10,822 bases of DNA from Candidatus Melainabacteria bacterium (GTDB lineage: Bacteria > Actinomycetota > Actinomycetes > Mycobacteriales > Pseudonocardiaceae). The notes below the pieces were generated by a model. The model did no database searches. It saw only the letters and a list, made by a program, of their open reading frames with translations, and was not told the origin of the DNA. The stretch lies in the NCBI GenBank assembly GCA_903970565.1, contig CAJCJE010000355.1, positions 1-10,822 on the forward strand, given 5' to 3'. A program made the translations under genes and the position numbers. Shown piece by piece: positions 1 through 6,978 of the stretch; the stretch's first letter is position 1; the number at the start of each line of letters is the position of its first letter.

Positions 1-292
1 GGTGTTCGCCGCGCACCGGCAGTCCTCGCCGGGCGGGGCCGGGGTGGTACTGGCCAATCCGGTCCCGGCCGAGTACGAGATGGCGACCGCGCTGCACGAT
101 CGGCTGCTCGCCGACGGACTCGCCCTGCTGCGCACCAACAACGTCACCGGCAAGGACGTCACTCCGGTGCTGCTGGAACACTTCCACACCCGAAGCGACG
201 GGGTCAGCCTGACGACCAACGAAGAACTGGTCGCCGCGAACACCGCGCTGGCCGCCGAGGTCGCGGTCGCGCTGAGCAACGGGCCCAGGTAG
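1..292 (+). CDS. psuG: Pseudouridine-5'-phosphate glycosidase, C-terminal fragment
   Basis: Only the last 96 or so residues are present; the gene runs off the left edge, so the GTG at position 2 is an internal Val codon and not a start. PsuG reversibly splits the C-glycosidic bond of pseudouridine 5'-phosphate to uracil and ribose 5-phosphate in the cytoplasm. The visible part carries the family's C-terminal features: a GVVLANPVP stretch near the fragment start, GKDVTPVLLE at about residues 50-59, then a SLTTNEELVAANTALAAEVA helix ending in AVALS. This matches my recollection of the end of E. coli YeiN/PsuG. The Mn-binding and catalytic Lys regions lie outside the window. The PfkB-type kinase starts 6 bp after the stop, so the two are almost certainly cotranscribed as a pseudouridine salvage pair. 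The identification rests on recalled family motifs plus this neighbour. Confidence 0.88.
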   Translation, partial: VFAAHRQSSPGGAGVVLANPVPAEYEMATALHDRLLADGLALLRTNNVTGKDVTPVLLEHFHTRSDGVSLTTNEELVAANTALAAEVAVALSNGPR

Positions 293-298
293 CGGACG

Positions 299-1204
299 GT
301 GAATGATCGACCGACCGTCATCGTCGTCGGGGACGCCGGGGTCGACGTGCTGGCCAAACACGACGCACCCATCACCCCCGGCGACGACCGGACCGCGTCG
401 GTGCGGATCGAACTCGGTGGGGCCGCTGCCAACACCGCGGCCTGGCTCGCGCACTGCGGCGCCGCGCCGGTGCTCGTCGGCCGGGTCGGCGACGATCCGA
501 CCGGTCGGCAGGTTCTGGCCGAGCTGACCTCGGCCGGGGTGCGCTGCGCGCTGACCGTCGACCCGCGAGCACACACCTGCTGCGTCGTGGTGCTCGTGGA
601 CGGCCTCGGCCAGCGCAGTATGCTGCCCGATCGCGGTGCCGGGGCCCGGCTACGGCCCGAGGACCTGCCGGCGCAGCTGCTGACGCAGGCTCGGCACCTG
701 CATCTGTCCGGCTACGTCCTGCTGGACGAGCGGTCCCGGCCGGCCGGCGTCGCCATGCTCGCGGCGGCGCGGGCAGCCGGGCTGAGTACCTCGGTCGACC
801 CGCAGTCGGCGGCGCTGCTCATCGACCGGGCCGGTTTCCTCGCCGCGCTGGCCGGCGTGGACCTCCTGCTGCCGAACACTGCCGAACTCGCGGCACTGAC
901 CGGTTGCGCCGACCCGGAGTCCGCCCACGAACTGCTGTCGGTGGTCGGCGCGGTCGCGGTCACCAGGGGCGAGTCCGGCGCGGACTGGATCGATCGCACC
1001 GGCCACTACACGGCGCCGACGCCGGCCGCGGAATGCGTGGACTCGACCGGCGCGGGCGATGCGTTCGACGCCGCGTTGTTGGCCGCGTGGCTGTCCGGCG
1101 CGGACCAGGACACCGCGTTGCGGGCCGGCACCGCGGCCGGGGCCCGGGTGGTGAGCCGGCTCGGCGCGCGCCCGGTGCCGGATCAGCCCTCGATCACCGG
1201 GTGA
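299..1204 (+). CDS. psuK: PfkB-family carbohydrate kinase, probable pseudouridine kinase
   Basis: A 301-residue ribokinase/PfkB-fold protein of the usual family length. The N-terminal PfkB signature is ELGGAAANTAAW (about residues 38-49). The C-terminal signature is DSTGAGDAF (248-256), where D254 is the expected catalytic base and the GAGD loop forms the anion hole. LLLPNTAEL (about 190) is the usual mid-protein Asn-Glu phosphate-region motif. Specificity cannot be read from sequence alone. The gene begins 6 bp after psuG, and PsuK supplies PsuG's substrate by phosphorylating pseudouridine at the 5' position, so pseudouridine kinase is the best inference; another nucleoside or sugar kinase is possible. 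I chose the GTG at 299 because it is in frame, close to psuG, and places the first beta strand (TVIVVGDAGVD) immediately after the start. The ATG at 303 is out of frame. The last 22 bp overlap the convergent DUF3099 gene. Confidence 0.85.
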   Translation: MNDRPTVIVVGDAGVDVLAKHDAPITPGDDRTASVRIELGGAAANTAAWLAHCGAAPVLVGRVGDDPTGRQVLAELTSAGVRCALTVDPRAHTCCVVVLVDGLGQRSMLPDRGAGARLRPEDLPAQLLTQARHLHLSGYVLLDERSRPAGVAMLAAARAAGLSTSVDPQSAALLIDRAGFLAALAGVDLLLPNTAELAALTGCADPESAHELLSVVGAVAVTRGESGADWIDRTGHYTAPTPAAECVDSTGAGDAFDAALLAAWLSGADQDTALRAGTAAGARVVSRLGARPVPDQPSITG

Positions 1205-1503
1205 TCGCGGCTTTCCAACTCCGGCACGGTCTGGGTTCGGTGGAACGGACTGAACTTCGCCGCCTTGCGCGGCGGCCGGTCGTTGGCGATCAGCACGGCG
1301 GCCCACGGCAACGGAATCGATACCGCGATCAGGACCAGCGCCAACCACGGCGTGTTGACGAACACGACGGCCAACACCAGACAGGGAATGCGCAACAGCA
1401 TCATGATCAGGTACTTGCGTTTGCGCTGAGTGAACTGGTCGTCGTAGGACGGCGCCACTTCGGTGATCAGGACCGGGGTGTCGTCTGTCGGCGAACCCTT
1501 CAC
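1183..1503 (-). CDS. DUF3099 family small membrane protein
   Basis: A 106-residue protein with two predicted transmembrane helices (about residues 31-50 and 53-73) joined by a very short turn, a basic RKRKY stretch just before helix 1, and a basic NDRPPRKAA segment after helix 2. The pattern VLIT...[12 protein letters not shown]...LVLA...PW....[16 protein letters not shown] fits the actinobacterial DUF3099 family as I remember it; its function is unknown. The charge pattern suggests both ends are cytoplasmic. The GTG start is supported by a strong Shine-Dalgarno 6 nt upstream. The gene is divergent from dtd and convergent with psuK, overlapping the psuK 3' end by 22 bp, so the two transcripts are antisense at their tails. 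The family assignment is moderately firm. Confidence 0.82.
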   Translation of the reverse strand: MKGSPTDDTPVLITEVAPSYDDQFTQRKRKYLIMMLLRIPCLVLAVVFVNTPWLALVLIAVSIPLPWAAVLIANDRPPRKAAKFSPFHRTQTVPELESRDHPVIEG

Positions 1504-1509
1504 GACACC

Positions 1510-1516
1510 ACCTCCT
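1510..1516 (-). promoter_or_regulatory. Shine-Dalgarno of the DUF3099 gene
   Basis: On the minus strand the sequence reads AGGAGGT within GAGGAGGTGG, 6 nt before the GTG at 1503. It is a near-perfect anti-16S match and decides this start. Confidence 0.8.
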
Positions 1517-1604
1517 CTTTCAGTTCCATCCTCGCACCGCCATCGATCGCTGCCTAGGCCGGGCGGGTTTTCCTTGGCCAGTCATCGGATGGCGGCCCTC
1601 ACGC

Positions 1605-1627
1605 GGGCAACCGGTCTCGGGTTGCCC
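1605..1627. repeat. Inverted repeat upstream of dtd
   Basis: GGGCAACC (1605-1612) and GGTTGCCC (1620-1627) are perfect 8-bp arms around a 7-nt loop. There is no T-tract on either side, so an operator or mRNA hairpin is as likely as a terminator. It lies midway between the divergent DUF3099 and dtd genes. Confidence 0.5.
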
Positions 1628-1748
1628 AGGGTCGCGTGCCCAGTGGTCATTCGGTCACGCGGGGCCGACGGCTTGGTCTCGCCGAGTCGTCCGAGAGAAT
1701 GAGTTCGGGCGATCTTGTTGGCACGAACGAGGAACGGGGCGGAATCGG

Positions 1749-2174
1749 ATGCGCGCGGTGGTGGCCAGGGTCGGTCGGGCGAGCGTGACGGTGCAGGGCG
1801 CCGTCGTGGGGGCGATCGACGAACCTGGGCTGCTCGTCCTGCTCGGGGTCGGCGGCGAGGATACGGCAGTCACTGCCAGCACGATGGCGCGCAAGCTGCA
1901 CGAGTTGCGGATTCTGCGCGACGAACAATCGATTGCAAGCACGGGTGCGCCGATTCTGATCGTCAGCCAGTTCACCTTGTACGGCGATACCAGAAAAGGA
2001 CGCCGTCCATCGTGGACCGCGGCGGCCCGACCGGAAATCGCCGAACCTCTGGTGAACGCGGTGATCGAACAACTCCGGGAGCGCGGCGCGCGAGTGGCCA
2101 CCGGACGCTTCGGCGCCATGATGGCGGTGGAAAGCGTGAACGACGGGCCGTTCACCGTTCTCGTCGAGGTGTGA
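1749..2174 (+). CDS. dtd: D-aminoacyl-tRNA deacylase
   Basis: A full-length 141-residue DTD. It hydrolyses D-aminoacyl-tRNAs (and glycyl-tRNA-Ala) in the cytoplasm, recycling tRNA and keeping D-amino acids and misacylated glycine out of translation. Both family signatures are intact: the SQFT motif (residues 73-76, in [17 protein letters not shown]) and the C-terminal N-D-G-P-F-T motif (131-136), whose Gly-cisPro pair provides chiral proofreading across the homodimer. The protein starts [15 protein letters not shown], as typical members do, which supports the ATG at 1749 with a purine-rich GAGGAACGGGG upstream. It is followed by the sigB leader. The 347-bp gap and the separate promoter candidate for sigB argue that the two genes are not strictly one operon. 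Confidence 0.96.
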   Translation: MRAVVARVGRASVTVQGAVVGAIDEPGLLVLLGVGGEDTAVTASTMARKLHELRILRDEQSIASTGAPILIVSQFTLYGDTRKGRRPSWTAAARPEIAEPLVNAVIEQLRERGARVATGRFGAMMAVESVNDGPFTVLVEV

Positions 2175-2330
2175 AACCCAGGCATGAACAGACGGCTGCG
2201 CGGGTACTCCACGGTGGGTGTGCACGAAGCGAACGACAGAACACGAAGTGTGAGCGAAAACGCCTCGAAAATGGGAACACGGACCTCTCAGCGAAAGCTC
2301 AGCTTTGATCGAGCAACCGTTGTGACGGCC

Positions 2331-2346
2331 ATGACGTCATCACGTG
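2331..2346. promoter_or_regulatory. Adjacent palindromes upstream of the sigB promoter
   Basis: A perfect 10-bp palindrome ATGACGTCAT (2331-2340) directly abuts the 6-bp palindrome CACGTG (2341-2346). The pair sits 9 bp before the -35 element of the ECF-type promoter candidate, where an activator or repressor would act. No binding protein can be named from the sequence. Confidence 0.35.
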
Positions 2347-2355
2347 AGGAAGTCG

Positions 2356-2381
2356 GGAACGAAATCGGGAGCGTGCCCGTT
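2356..2381 (+). promoter_or_regulatory. ECF-sigma (SigE/SigH/SigR-type) promoter candidate for sigB
   Basis: GGAAC at 2356-2360 (within GGGAAC), exactly 18 nt, then GTT at 2379-2381 (within CCGTTTT). This fits the GGAA(C/T)-N18-GTT consensus known for actinobacterial stress ECF sigmas. In Mycobacterium tuberculosis, sigB is transcribed by SigE and SigH from such a promoter, so position and partner both make sense here. Transcription would start near 2387-2389, leaving a leader of about 134 nt. Seen: motif and spacing. Inferred: activity and which sigma uses it. Confidence 0.7.
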
Positions 2382-2387
2382 TTCCAA

Positions 2388-2471
2388 GTGTACAGCCTGA
2401 ACGCGAGGCAACCGGATCTCTCGCCGGCCGAGCGGGAAAGGCGCGCCGCGCAGCGCCGCGCGGGTGTGTGA
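2388..2471 (+). CDS. Possible leaderless upstream ORF in the sigB leader (27 codons)
   Basis: If transcription starts about 7 nt after the ECF -10 element, the transcript would begin at or next to the GTG at 2388. That codon opens a 27-codon frame ending in TGA at 2469-2471. The peptide would be Arg-rich toward its end ([10 protein letters not shown]). Third positions are about 85% G/C in this segment, against roughly 63% for the same frame upstream of 2388, so composition shifts at the presumed start. The stop lies 50 bp before the sigB ATG, and a GC hairpin covers the last codons. It could be a regulatory uORF or chance in GC-rich DNA. I do not recognise the peptide. Confidence 0.3.
   Translation: MYSLNARQPDLSPAERERRAAQRRAGV
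2446..2463 (+). repeat. GC hairpin in the sigB leader
   Basis: CCGCGC (2446-2451) and GCGCGG (2458-2463) pair around a 6-nt loop. The same stretch is also a direct repeat of GCGCCGCGC. It overlaps the 3' end of the possible upstream ORF and lies 58 nt before the sigB start. It has no following T-tract, so it is not a standard terminator. Confidence 0.4.
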
Positions 2472-2507
2472 CTTCAGTGCCTGCCTTTGACAGGCCAACC
2501 CGCTACA

Positions 2508-2516
2508 GGGGAGGGA
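2508..2516 (+). promoter_or_regulatory. Shine-Dalgarno of sigB
   Basis: GGGGAGGGA lies 5 nt before the ATG at 2522. The in-frame GTG at 2468 has no such site. This motif therefore decides the sigB start. Confidence 0.75.
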
Positions 2517-2521
2517 GCATC

Positions 2522-3502
2522 ATGACCGTCCCGCAGACGATCGACCGTGAAGCCCCGGAAATCAGCATGGAGGCGGACCTTGATGCGCAAGGACCCGCCG
2601 CCGACCTGGTTCGGGTCTACCTCAACGGTATAGGAAAAACGGCGCTGCTGAACGCGGCGCAAGAGGTTGAACTCGCGAAGCGGATCGAAGCCGGCGTCTT
2701 TGCGCAGCACATGCTGGACACCGGGCCCAAACTGCCCCCGAAGCGCCGCGCGGAACTCGCCGCGCTGGTCCGGGACGGCGGGGTGGCCAAGAACCACCTG
2801 CTCGAAGCGAACCTGCGCCTGGTCGTCTCGCTCGCCAAGCGCTACACCGGCCGCGGGATGCCGCTGCTCGACCTGATCCAGGAGGGCAACCTCGGCCTGA
2901 TCCGCGCGGTGGAGAAGTTCGACTACGCCAAGGGCTACAAGTTCTCCACCTACGCGACGTGGTGGATTCGGCAGGCCATCACCAGGGGCATGGCCGACCA
3001 GAGCCGCACCATCCGGCTGCCCGTCCACCTGGTCGAACAGGTGAACAAGCTGGCCAGGATCAAGCGCGACCTGCACCAGCAGCTCGGCCGCGAGGCCACG
3101 CACGAGGAGCTGGGCCAGGAGGTCGGGCTGACCGCGGAGAAGGTCGCCGACCTGCTCGACCACGCGCGCGACCCGGTGAGCCTGGACATGCCGGTCGGCG
3201 CCGAGGAGGACGCCCCGCTCGGTGACTTCATCGAGGACAGCGAGGCGGCCGACGCGGAGAGCGCCGTCATCTCCGGCCTGTTGCAGGACGACCTGCGCCG
3301 GGTACTGGCCACGTTGGACGAGCGCGAGCAGGCGGTGATCCGGTTGCGCTACGGCCTTGAGGACGGCCAACCGCGCACGCTGGACCAGATCGGCAAGCTG
3401 TTCGGTCTGTCCAGAGAGCGGGTCCGGCAGATCGAACGGGAAGTGATGGGCAAACTGCGTCAGGGCGAGCGGGCCGACCGTCTTCGGGCCTACGCCAGCT
3501 GA
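2522..3502 (+). CDS. sigB: RNA polymerase sigma factor SigB (sigma-70 family, group 2)
   Basis: A 326-residue sigma factor almost collinear with mycobacterial SigB (323 aa as I recall it). It lacks the long acidic N-terminal region of the housekeeping SigA. Region 1.2 begins at [19 protein letters not shown] (25-43). Region 2 spans [28 protein letters not shown] through [15 protein letters not shown] (93-155), with the -10 recognition and melting aromatics intact. Region 3 follows [11 protein letters not shown] (163-173). Region 4.2 has the -35 helix-turn-helix [20 protein letters not shown] (286-305). It should direct core RNA polymerase to SigA-like promoters during stress and stationary phase. 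An in-frame GTG at 2468 would add 18 residues, but the ATG at 2522 has the Shine-Dalgarno and gives the usual length. Regulation is probably through the ECF-type promoter upstream; a strong intrinsic terminator follows. The product call is firm. Confidence 0.96.
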   Translation: MTVPQTIDREAPEISMEADLDAQGPAADLVRVYLNGIGKTALLNAAQEVELAKRIEAGVFAQHMLDTGPKLPPKRRAELAALVRDGGVAKNHLLEANLRLVVSLAKRYTGRGMPLLDLIQEGNLGLIRAVEKFDYAKGYKFSTYATWWIRQAITRGMADQSRTIRLPVHLVEQVNKLARIKRDLHQQLGREATHEELGQEVGLTAEKVADLLDHARDPVSLDMPVGAEEDAPLGDFIEDSEAADAESAVISGLLQDDLRRVLATLDEREQAVIRLRYGLEDGQPRTLDQIGKLFGLSRERVRQIEREVMGKLRQGERADRLRAYAS

Positions 3503-3536
3503 GTCCGCGCCACGCCAACAGCTCCACGCGCAGGGG

Positions 3537-3581
3537 TTCACGCGAACAGGGTCAACGCGAGCAGGGTCGATGCGAGCAGGG
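3537..3581. repeat. Three-copy 15-bp tandem repeat
   Basis: Three head-to-tail copies: TTCACGCGAACAGGG (3537-3551), TCAACGCGAGCAGGG (3552-3566) and TCGATGCGAGCAGGG (3567-3581). A degenerate fourth copy (CTCCACGCGCAGGG) precedes them. It lies in the sigB 3' untranslated region just before the terminator. No function is evident; it may arise from slippage. Confidence 0.8.
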
Positions 3582-3595
3582 TCCGAGAGTCCACC

Positions 3596-3633
3596 TGAGA
3601 CGCCGCTCCCGGTGAGCGGCGTCTCACTCTTTT
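3596..3633 (+). terminator. Intrinsic terminator after sigB
   Basis: Perfect 13-bp arms, 3596-3608 and 3614-3626 (core GAGACGCCGCTC / GAGCGGCGTCTC), around the 5-nt loop CCGGT, followed by ACTCTTTT through 3633. This is a classical Rho-independent structure, which is unusually well formed for a high-GC actinomycete, about 95 bp after the sigB stop. Confidence 0.93.
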
Positions 3634-3640
3634 GTCGGCG

Positions 3641-3666
3641 TTGACGTGTGAGCTTACTCACGTCAA
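3641..3666. promoter_or_regulatory. Inverted repeat, candidate operator upstream of the fumarase gene
   Basis: TTGACGTG (3641-3648) and CACGTCAA (3659-3666) are perfect 8-bp arms around a 10-nt centre. A second register inside it pairs GTGAG (3648-3652) with CTCAC (3657-3661) around CTTA. The nested dyad starts 8 bp after the sigB terminator T-tract and lies about 195 bp before the fumarase start, so it belongs with the downstream gene. The lack of a T-tract favours a protein-binding site over a second terminator. The regulator is unknown. Confidence 0.5.
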
Positions 3667-3861
3667 GCTGGGAGTAGTCGCCATAACCTCGCGGCTGGTC
3701 GGTACCCACTGACCACGACCGCGTGCGACGGGAGGTCGGGCCGGGTCGGGGCCGGCCCGGCCTTCCGGCATCGCCGCCGGATACCGGCCCGATTTCGCGG
3801 CCACGCGCCCAGGTACGGTCGGCGGAAGCCCATCATCCGCGCGCAAGGGAGCCCGCGACCC

Positions 3862-5571
<1,710 letters not shown>

Positions 5572-5611
5572 CGCACGCCGGTCCCTCGCGCCGGCTCACA
5601 ACACAGGGGCA

Positions 5612-5651
5612 GCAAGCTGGGCCGACCGCCGCACAGGTCGGCCCAGCTTGC
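5612..5651. terminator. Perfect hairpin between convergent genes, probable bidirectional terminator
   Basis: Arms of 16 bp, GCAAGCTGGGCCGACC (5612-5627) and its exact reverse complement (5636-5651), enclose the 8-nt loop GCCGCACA. It lies 41 bp after the fumarase stop and 54 bp beyond the 3' end of the convergent lipoprotein gene. Neither side has a T-tract, as is common for actinobacterial L-shaped terminators, and the symmetry would serve both strands. Confidence 0.8.
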
Positions 5652-5704
5652 GCAACCGGCCGGGTTCTCCTACGGCCAAGCGGTTCCGCTCTCCCCGTCG
5701 GGGA

Positions 5705-6352
5705 TCAGTGCTTGACGGTTTCCTGGAACACCAGGGTCCGGCTGCCCAGCGGCGCGCTCAGGGTCGCCGTCACCGGCACCACCCGCACGATCATCGGACA
5801 CACCCGGCCGGCTCCGGCCGAGGAGTTGATCACCAGGCCGATCACGACCTGGGTCGAGGACTGACCGAGCACCTGCGCGTCGACCGTCTGACAGCCGGAC
5901 TGCTCGGCGTGGAAGATGACGATCCGGCCGCCCTCGGCCGTCTGCACGGCGGTCGGCGCTTCGGTCGACATCCCGGTCTCGCTGATCTGACCGGCCGGCA
6001 CCTGCGTGTACGGCGGCAGCGGCACCATCGTGCCCTGGCCCGGCGCCGACGTGCCCGAGCCGGGCGCCGACGTCACCGGCACCCCGGCGTTGGGCGGCGG
6101 GGCCGGCGGTGCGCTCGTCGGGCCGGTCGAACTGCCCGGCGCGGTGCTGGTGGCCGGCGCGGTGGACGCGGTCGACCCGCTGCTGCCCGACGCGGCCTCC
6201 GGCCCGCAGGCCGCGACGGCCAGCGTCAGCGCCGCCATCCCGACCAACGCGGCAACCGTCCGCGCCCCACCGCGCGTCCGATTCCCGCGCCCGTTGGACT
6301 TGCGAGTCGGCCGGTGGGCTTCCCCTGCCGCAATCGTGTTCCCGGTCAGCAT
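5705..6352 (-). CDS. Lipoprotein with Ser/Thr/Pro-rich linker and conserved C-terminal domain (paralogue B)
   Basis: A 215-residue predicted secreted lipoprotein of unknown function. A long Arg-rich n-region (about 30 residues) and a hydrophobic stretch VAALVGMAALTLAVAAC lead to a lipobox ending VAAC, with the lipidated Cys at 49. Residues 50 to about 108 are a low-complexity Ser/Thr/Ala/Pro/Gly linker, suited to span the cell wall. The C-terminal domain (about 140-215) holds FHAEQSGCQTVDAQV, C185 and SAPLGSR; C154 and C185 probably form a disulfide. This domain is clearly homologous to the neighbouring upstream lipoprotein. A longer frame begins at 6406, but the ATG at 6352 has AGGAGG 7 nt upstream and leaves a 46-bp gap after the partner gene. 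The two are probably cotranscribed. No named family was recognised. Confidence 0.82.
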   Translation of the reverse strand: MLTGNTIAAGEAHRPTRKSNGRGNRTRGGARTVAALVGMAALTLAVAACGPEAASGSSGSTASTAPATSTAPGSSTGPTSAPPAPPPNAGVPVTSAPGSGTSAPGQGTMVPLPPYTQVPAGQISETGMSTEAPTAVQTAEGGRIVIFHAEQSGCQTVDAQVLGQSSTQVVIGLVINSSAGAGRVCPMIVRVVPVTATLSAPLGSRTLVFQETVKH

Positions 6353-6359
6353 GTTCTCG

Positions 6360-6365
6360 CCTCCT
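6360..6365 (-). promoter_or_regulatory. Shine-Dalgarno of lipoprotein B
   Basis: AGGAGG on the minus strand, 7 nt before the ATG at 6352. It selects this start over the longer in-frame option at 6406, which would begin 8 bp inside the partner gene's 3' end. Confidence 0.8.
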
Positions 6366-6398
6366 GCCGATGAGTTGCGCTGACGATGAGTCACGTTC

Positions 6399-6887
6399 TC
6401 AGCCACGTTCGATCGCCGCCTGCATGATCACGTTCCGGCTCCCGAGCGGCTGGTTCAGGCCGACCGTCAGCTGTTTGTTGCCCAGATTCTCGGCGCAGGG
6501 CTTGGTGCTGGCCGGTTGAATCTGTAGCAACCGGATGGTCACCTGGGTACTGGTCTGCGCGGTCACCTGTGCGCTGACCGTCTGGCAGGACCCCTGTTCG
6601 GCGAAGAACCCGAGCGTGCTGCCATTGCCGATGGTCCACACCAGACGCGGATAGCCGGCCGGCAGTGAACTGGCGTCCACCCGCGATCCGGCGACCGGCT
6701 CGGACCCGGCTGGCAGATGCACGCTGGGCAGGTCCGGCGCCCCCGGTCCGGGGGCGGCCCGAGTAGACCCGGTCACGGTCGCGGCCGGCTGGTCGGTCGC
6801 GGCACCGCCCGCACCGACATGCCCCGCGCAGCCGGCGGCGAGCACCAACAGCGCTCCCGTGCCGAGCATGGTTCCAAGGCGTCTCAT
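6399..6887 (-). CDS. Lipoprotein with conserved C-terminal domain (paralogue A)
   Basis: A 162-residue predicted lipoprotein. MRRLGTMLGTGALLVLAAGC is a compact lipoprotein signal peptide with lipobox LAAGC and the lipidated Cys at 20, followed by an Ala/Gly/Pro-rich linker (about 21-60). The C-terminal domain holds FFAEQGSCQTVSAQV (95-109), STQVTIRL (113-120), C131 and QPLGSRNV (146-153); the cysteines at 101 and 131 probably pair. It aligns along about 70 residues with the next gene, so the two are tandem paralogues. The frame extends upstream to a GTG at 6965, but that would bury the signal peptide behind 26 polar residues, so I chose the ATG at 6887 although no Shine-Dalgarno is visible. 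It lies 91 bp after the SRPBCC gene and may have its own promoter. Function is unknown. Confidence 0.78.
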   Translation of the reverse strand: MRRLGTMLGTGALLVLAAGCAGHVGAGGAATDQPAATVTGSTRAAPGPGAPDLPSVHLPAGSEPVAGSRVDASSLPAGYPRLVWTIGNGSTLGFFAEQGSCQTVSAQVTAQTSTQVTIRLLQIQPASTKPCAENLGNKQLTVGLNQPLGSRNVIMQAAIERG

Positions 6888-6978
6888 GACTGAAGGACGG
6901 ATCGCGGCCCGGATCTGGTTGCATCGCCGTCGACGTTGACGCCCGGTGTGCGCGGGGACACGCACACCGGCGTCGGGG

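Larger units (their letters stand above)
1504..1748. other. Divergent intergenic region between DUF3099 gene and dtd
   Basis: These 245 bp separate two divergently transcribed genes, so promoters for both should lie here. I see one hairpin (1605-1627, listed separately) and a weak sigma-A-like pair for dtd: TTGGTC at 1673-1678, a 16-nt spacer, and GAGAAT at 1695-1700. It matches the consensus at only 3/6 and 4/6 positions. A GAGGAACGGGG stretch before the dtd ATG may act as ribosome binding site. No convincing minus-strand promoter was recognised, and no coding signal stands out. Confidence 0.4.
2175..2521 (+). other. Long leader region upstream of sigB
   Basis: This 347-bp stretch between dtd and sigB is less GC-rich than the surrounding genes over its first 200 bp. 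It holds small palindromes (AAAGCT-C-AGCTTT at 2294-2306; ATGACGTCAT at 2331-2340, abutting CACGTG at 2341-2346), an ECF-type promoter candidate (2356-2381), a possible short upstream ORF (2388-2471) and a GC hairpin (2446-2463). I see no clear intrinsic terminator for dtd here. Confidence 0.6.
3503..3861. other. Intergenic region between sigB and the fumarase gene
   Basis: This 359-bp stretch holds, in order, a 15-bp tandem repeat (3537-3581), the sigB terminator (3596-3633), an inverted repeat that may be the fumarase operator (3641-3666), and GC-rich sequence with a short GGCCGGG/CCCGGCC inverted repeat around 3739-3762. I could not place a convincing -10/-35 pair for the fumarase gene: CATAAC at 3682-3687 resembles a -10 but has no good -35 at a normal spacing. 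No coding signal is seen. Confidence 0.5.

Noticed and set aside
2274..2299. Second ECF-type promoter beginning GGAACA upstream of sigB
   Set aside because: The triplet at the correct spacing is GCT, not GTT.
2184..2387. Upstream part of a 95-residue plus-strand frame between dtd and sigB
   Set aside because: Third-position GC is low (about 63%) compared with real genes here, there is no Shine-Dalgarno, and the ECF-type promoter lies inside it. Only the segment after 2388 is kept as a low-confidence uORF.
2487..2492. Perfect TTGACA as a -35 element for sigB
   Set aside because: A -10 at normal spacing would fall on GGAGGG in the Shine-Dalgarno region, and transcription would start at or inside the coding sequence.
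2468..2521. GTG at 2468 as the sigB start
   Set aside because: It adds 18 residues not typical of SigB and has no ribosome binding site; the ATG at 2522 has GGGGAGGGA at proper spacing.
2474..3709. Long minus-strand open frame opposite sigB
   Set aside because: It is the GC-bias shadow of sigB; the translated sequence has low-complexity Gln/Leu/Arg/Val composition with no domain, and sigB is unmistakable on the other strand.
6888..6965. GTG at 6965 as start of lipoprotein A
   Set aside because: It would place 26 polar residues before the lipoprotein signal peptide and has no Shine-Dalgarno.
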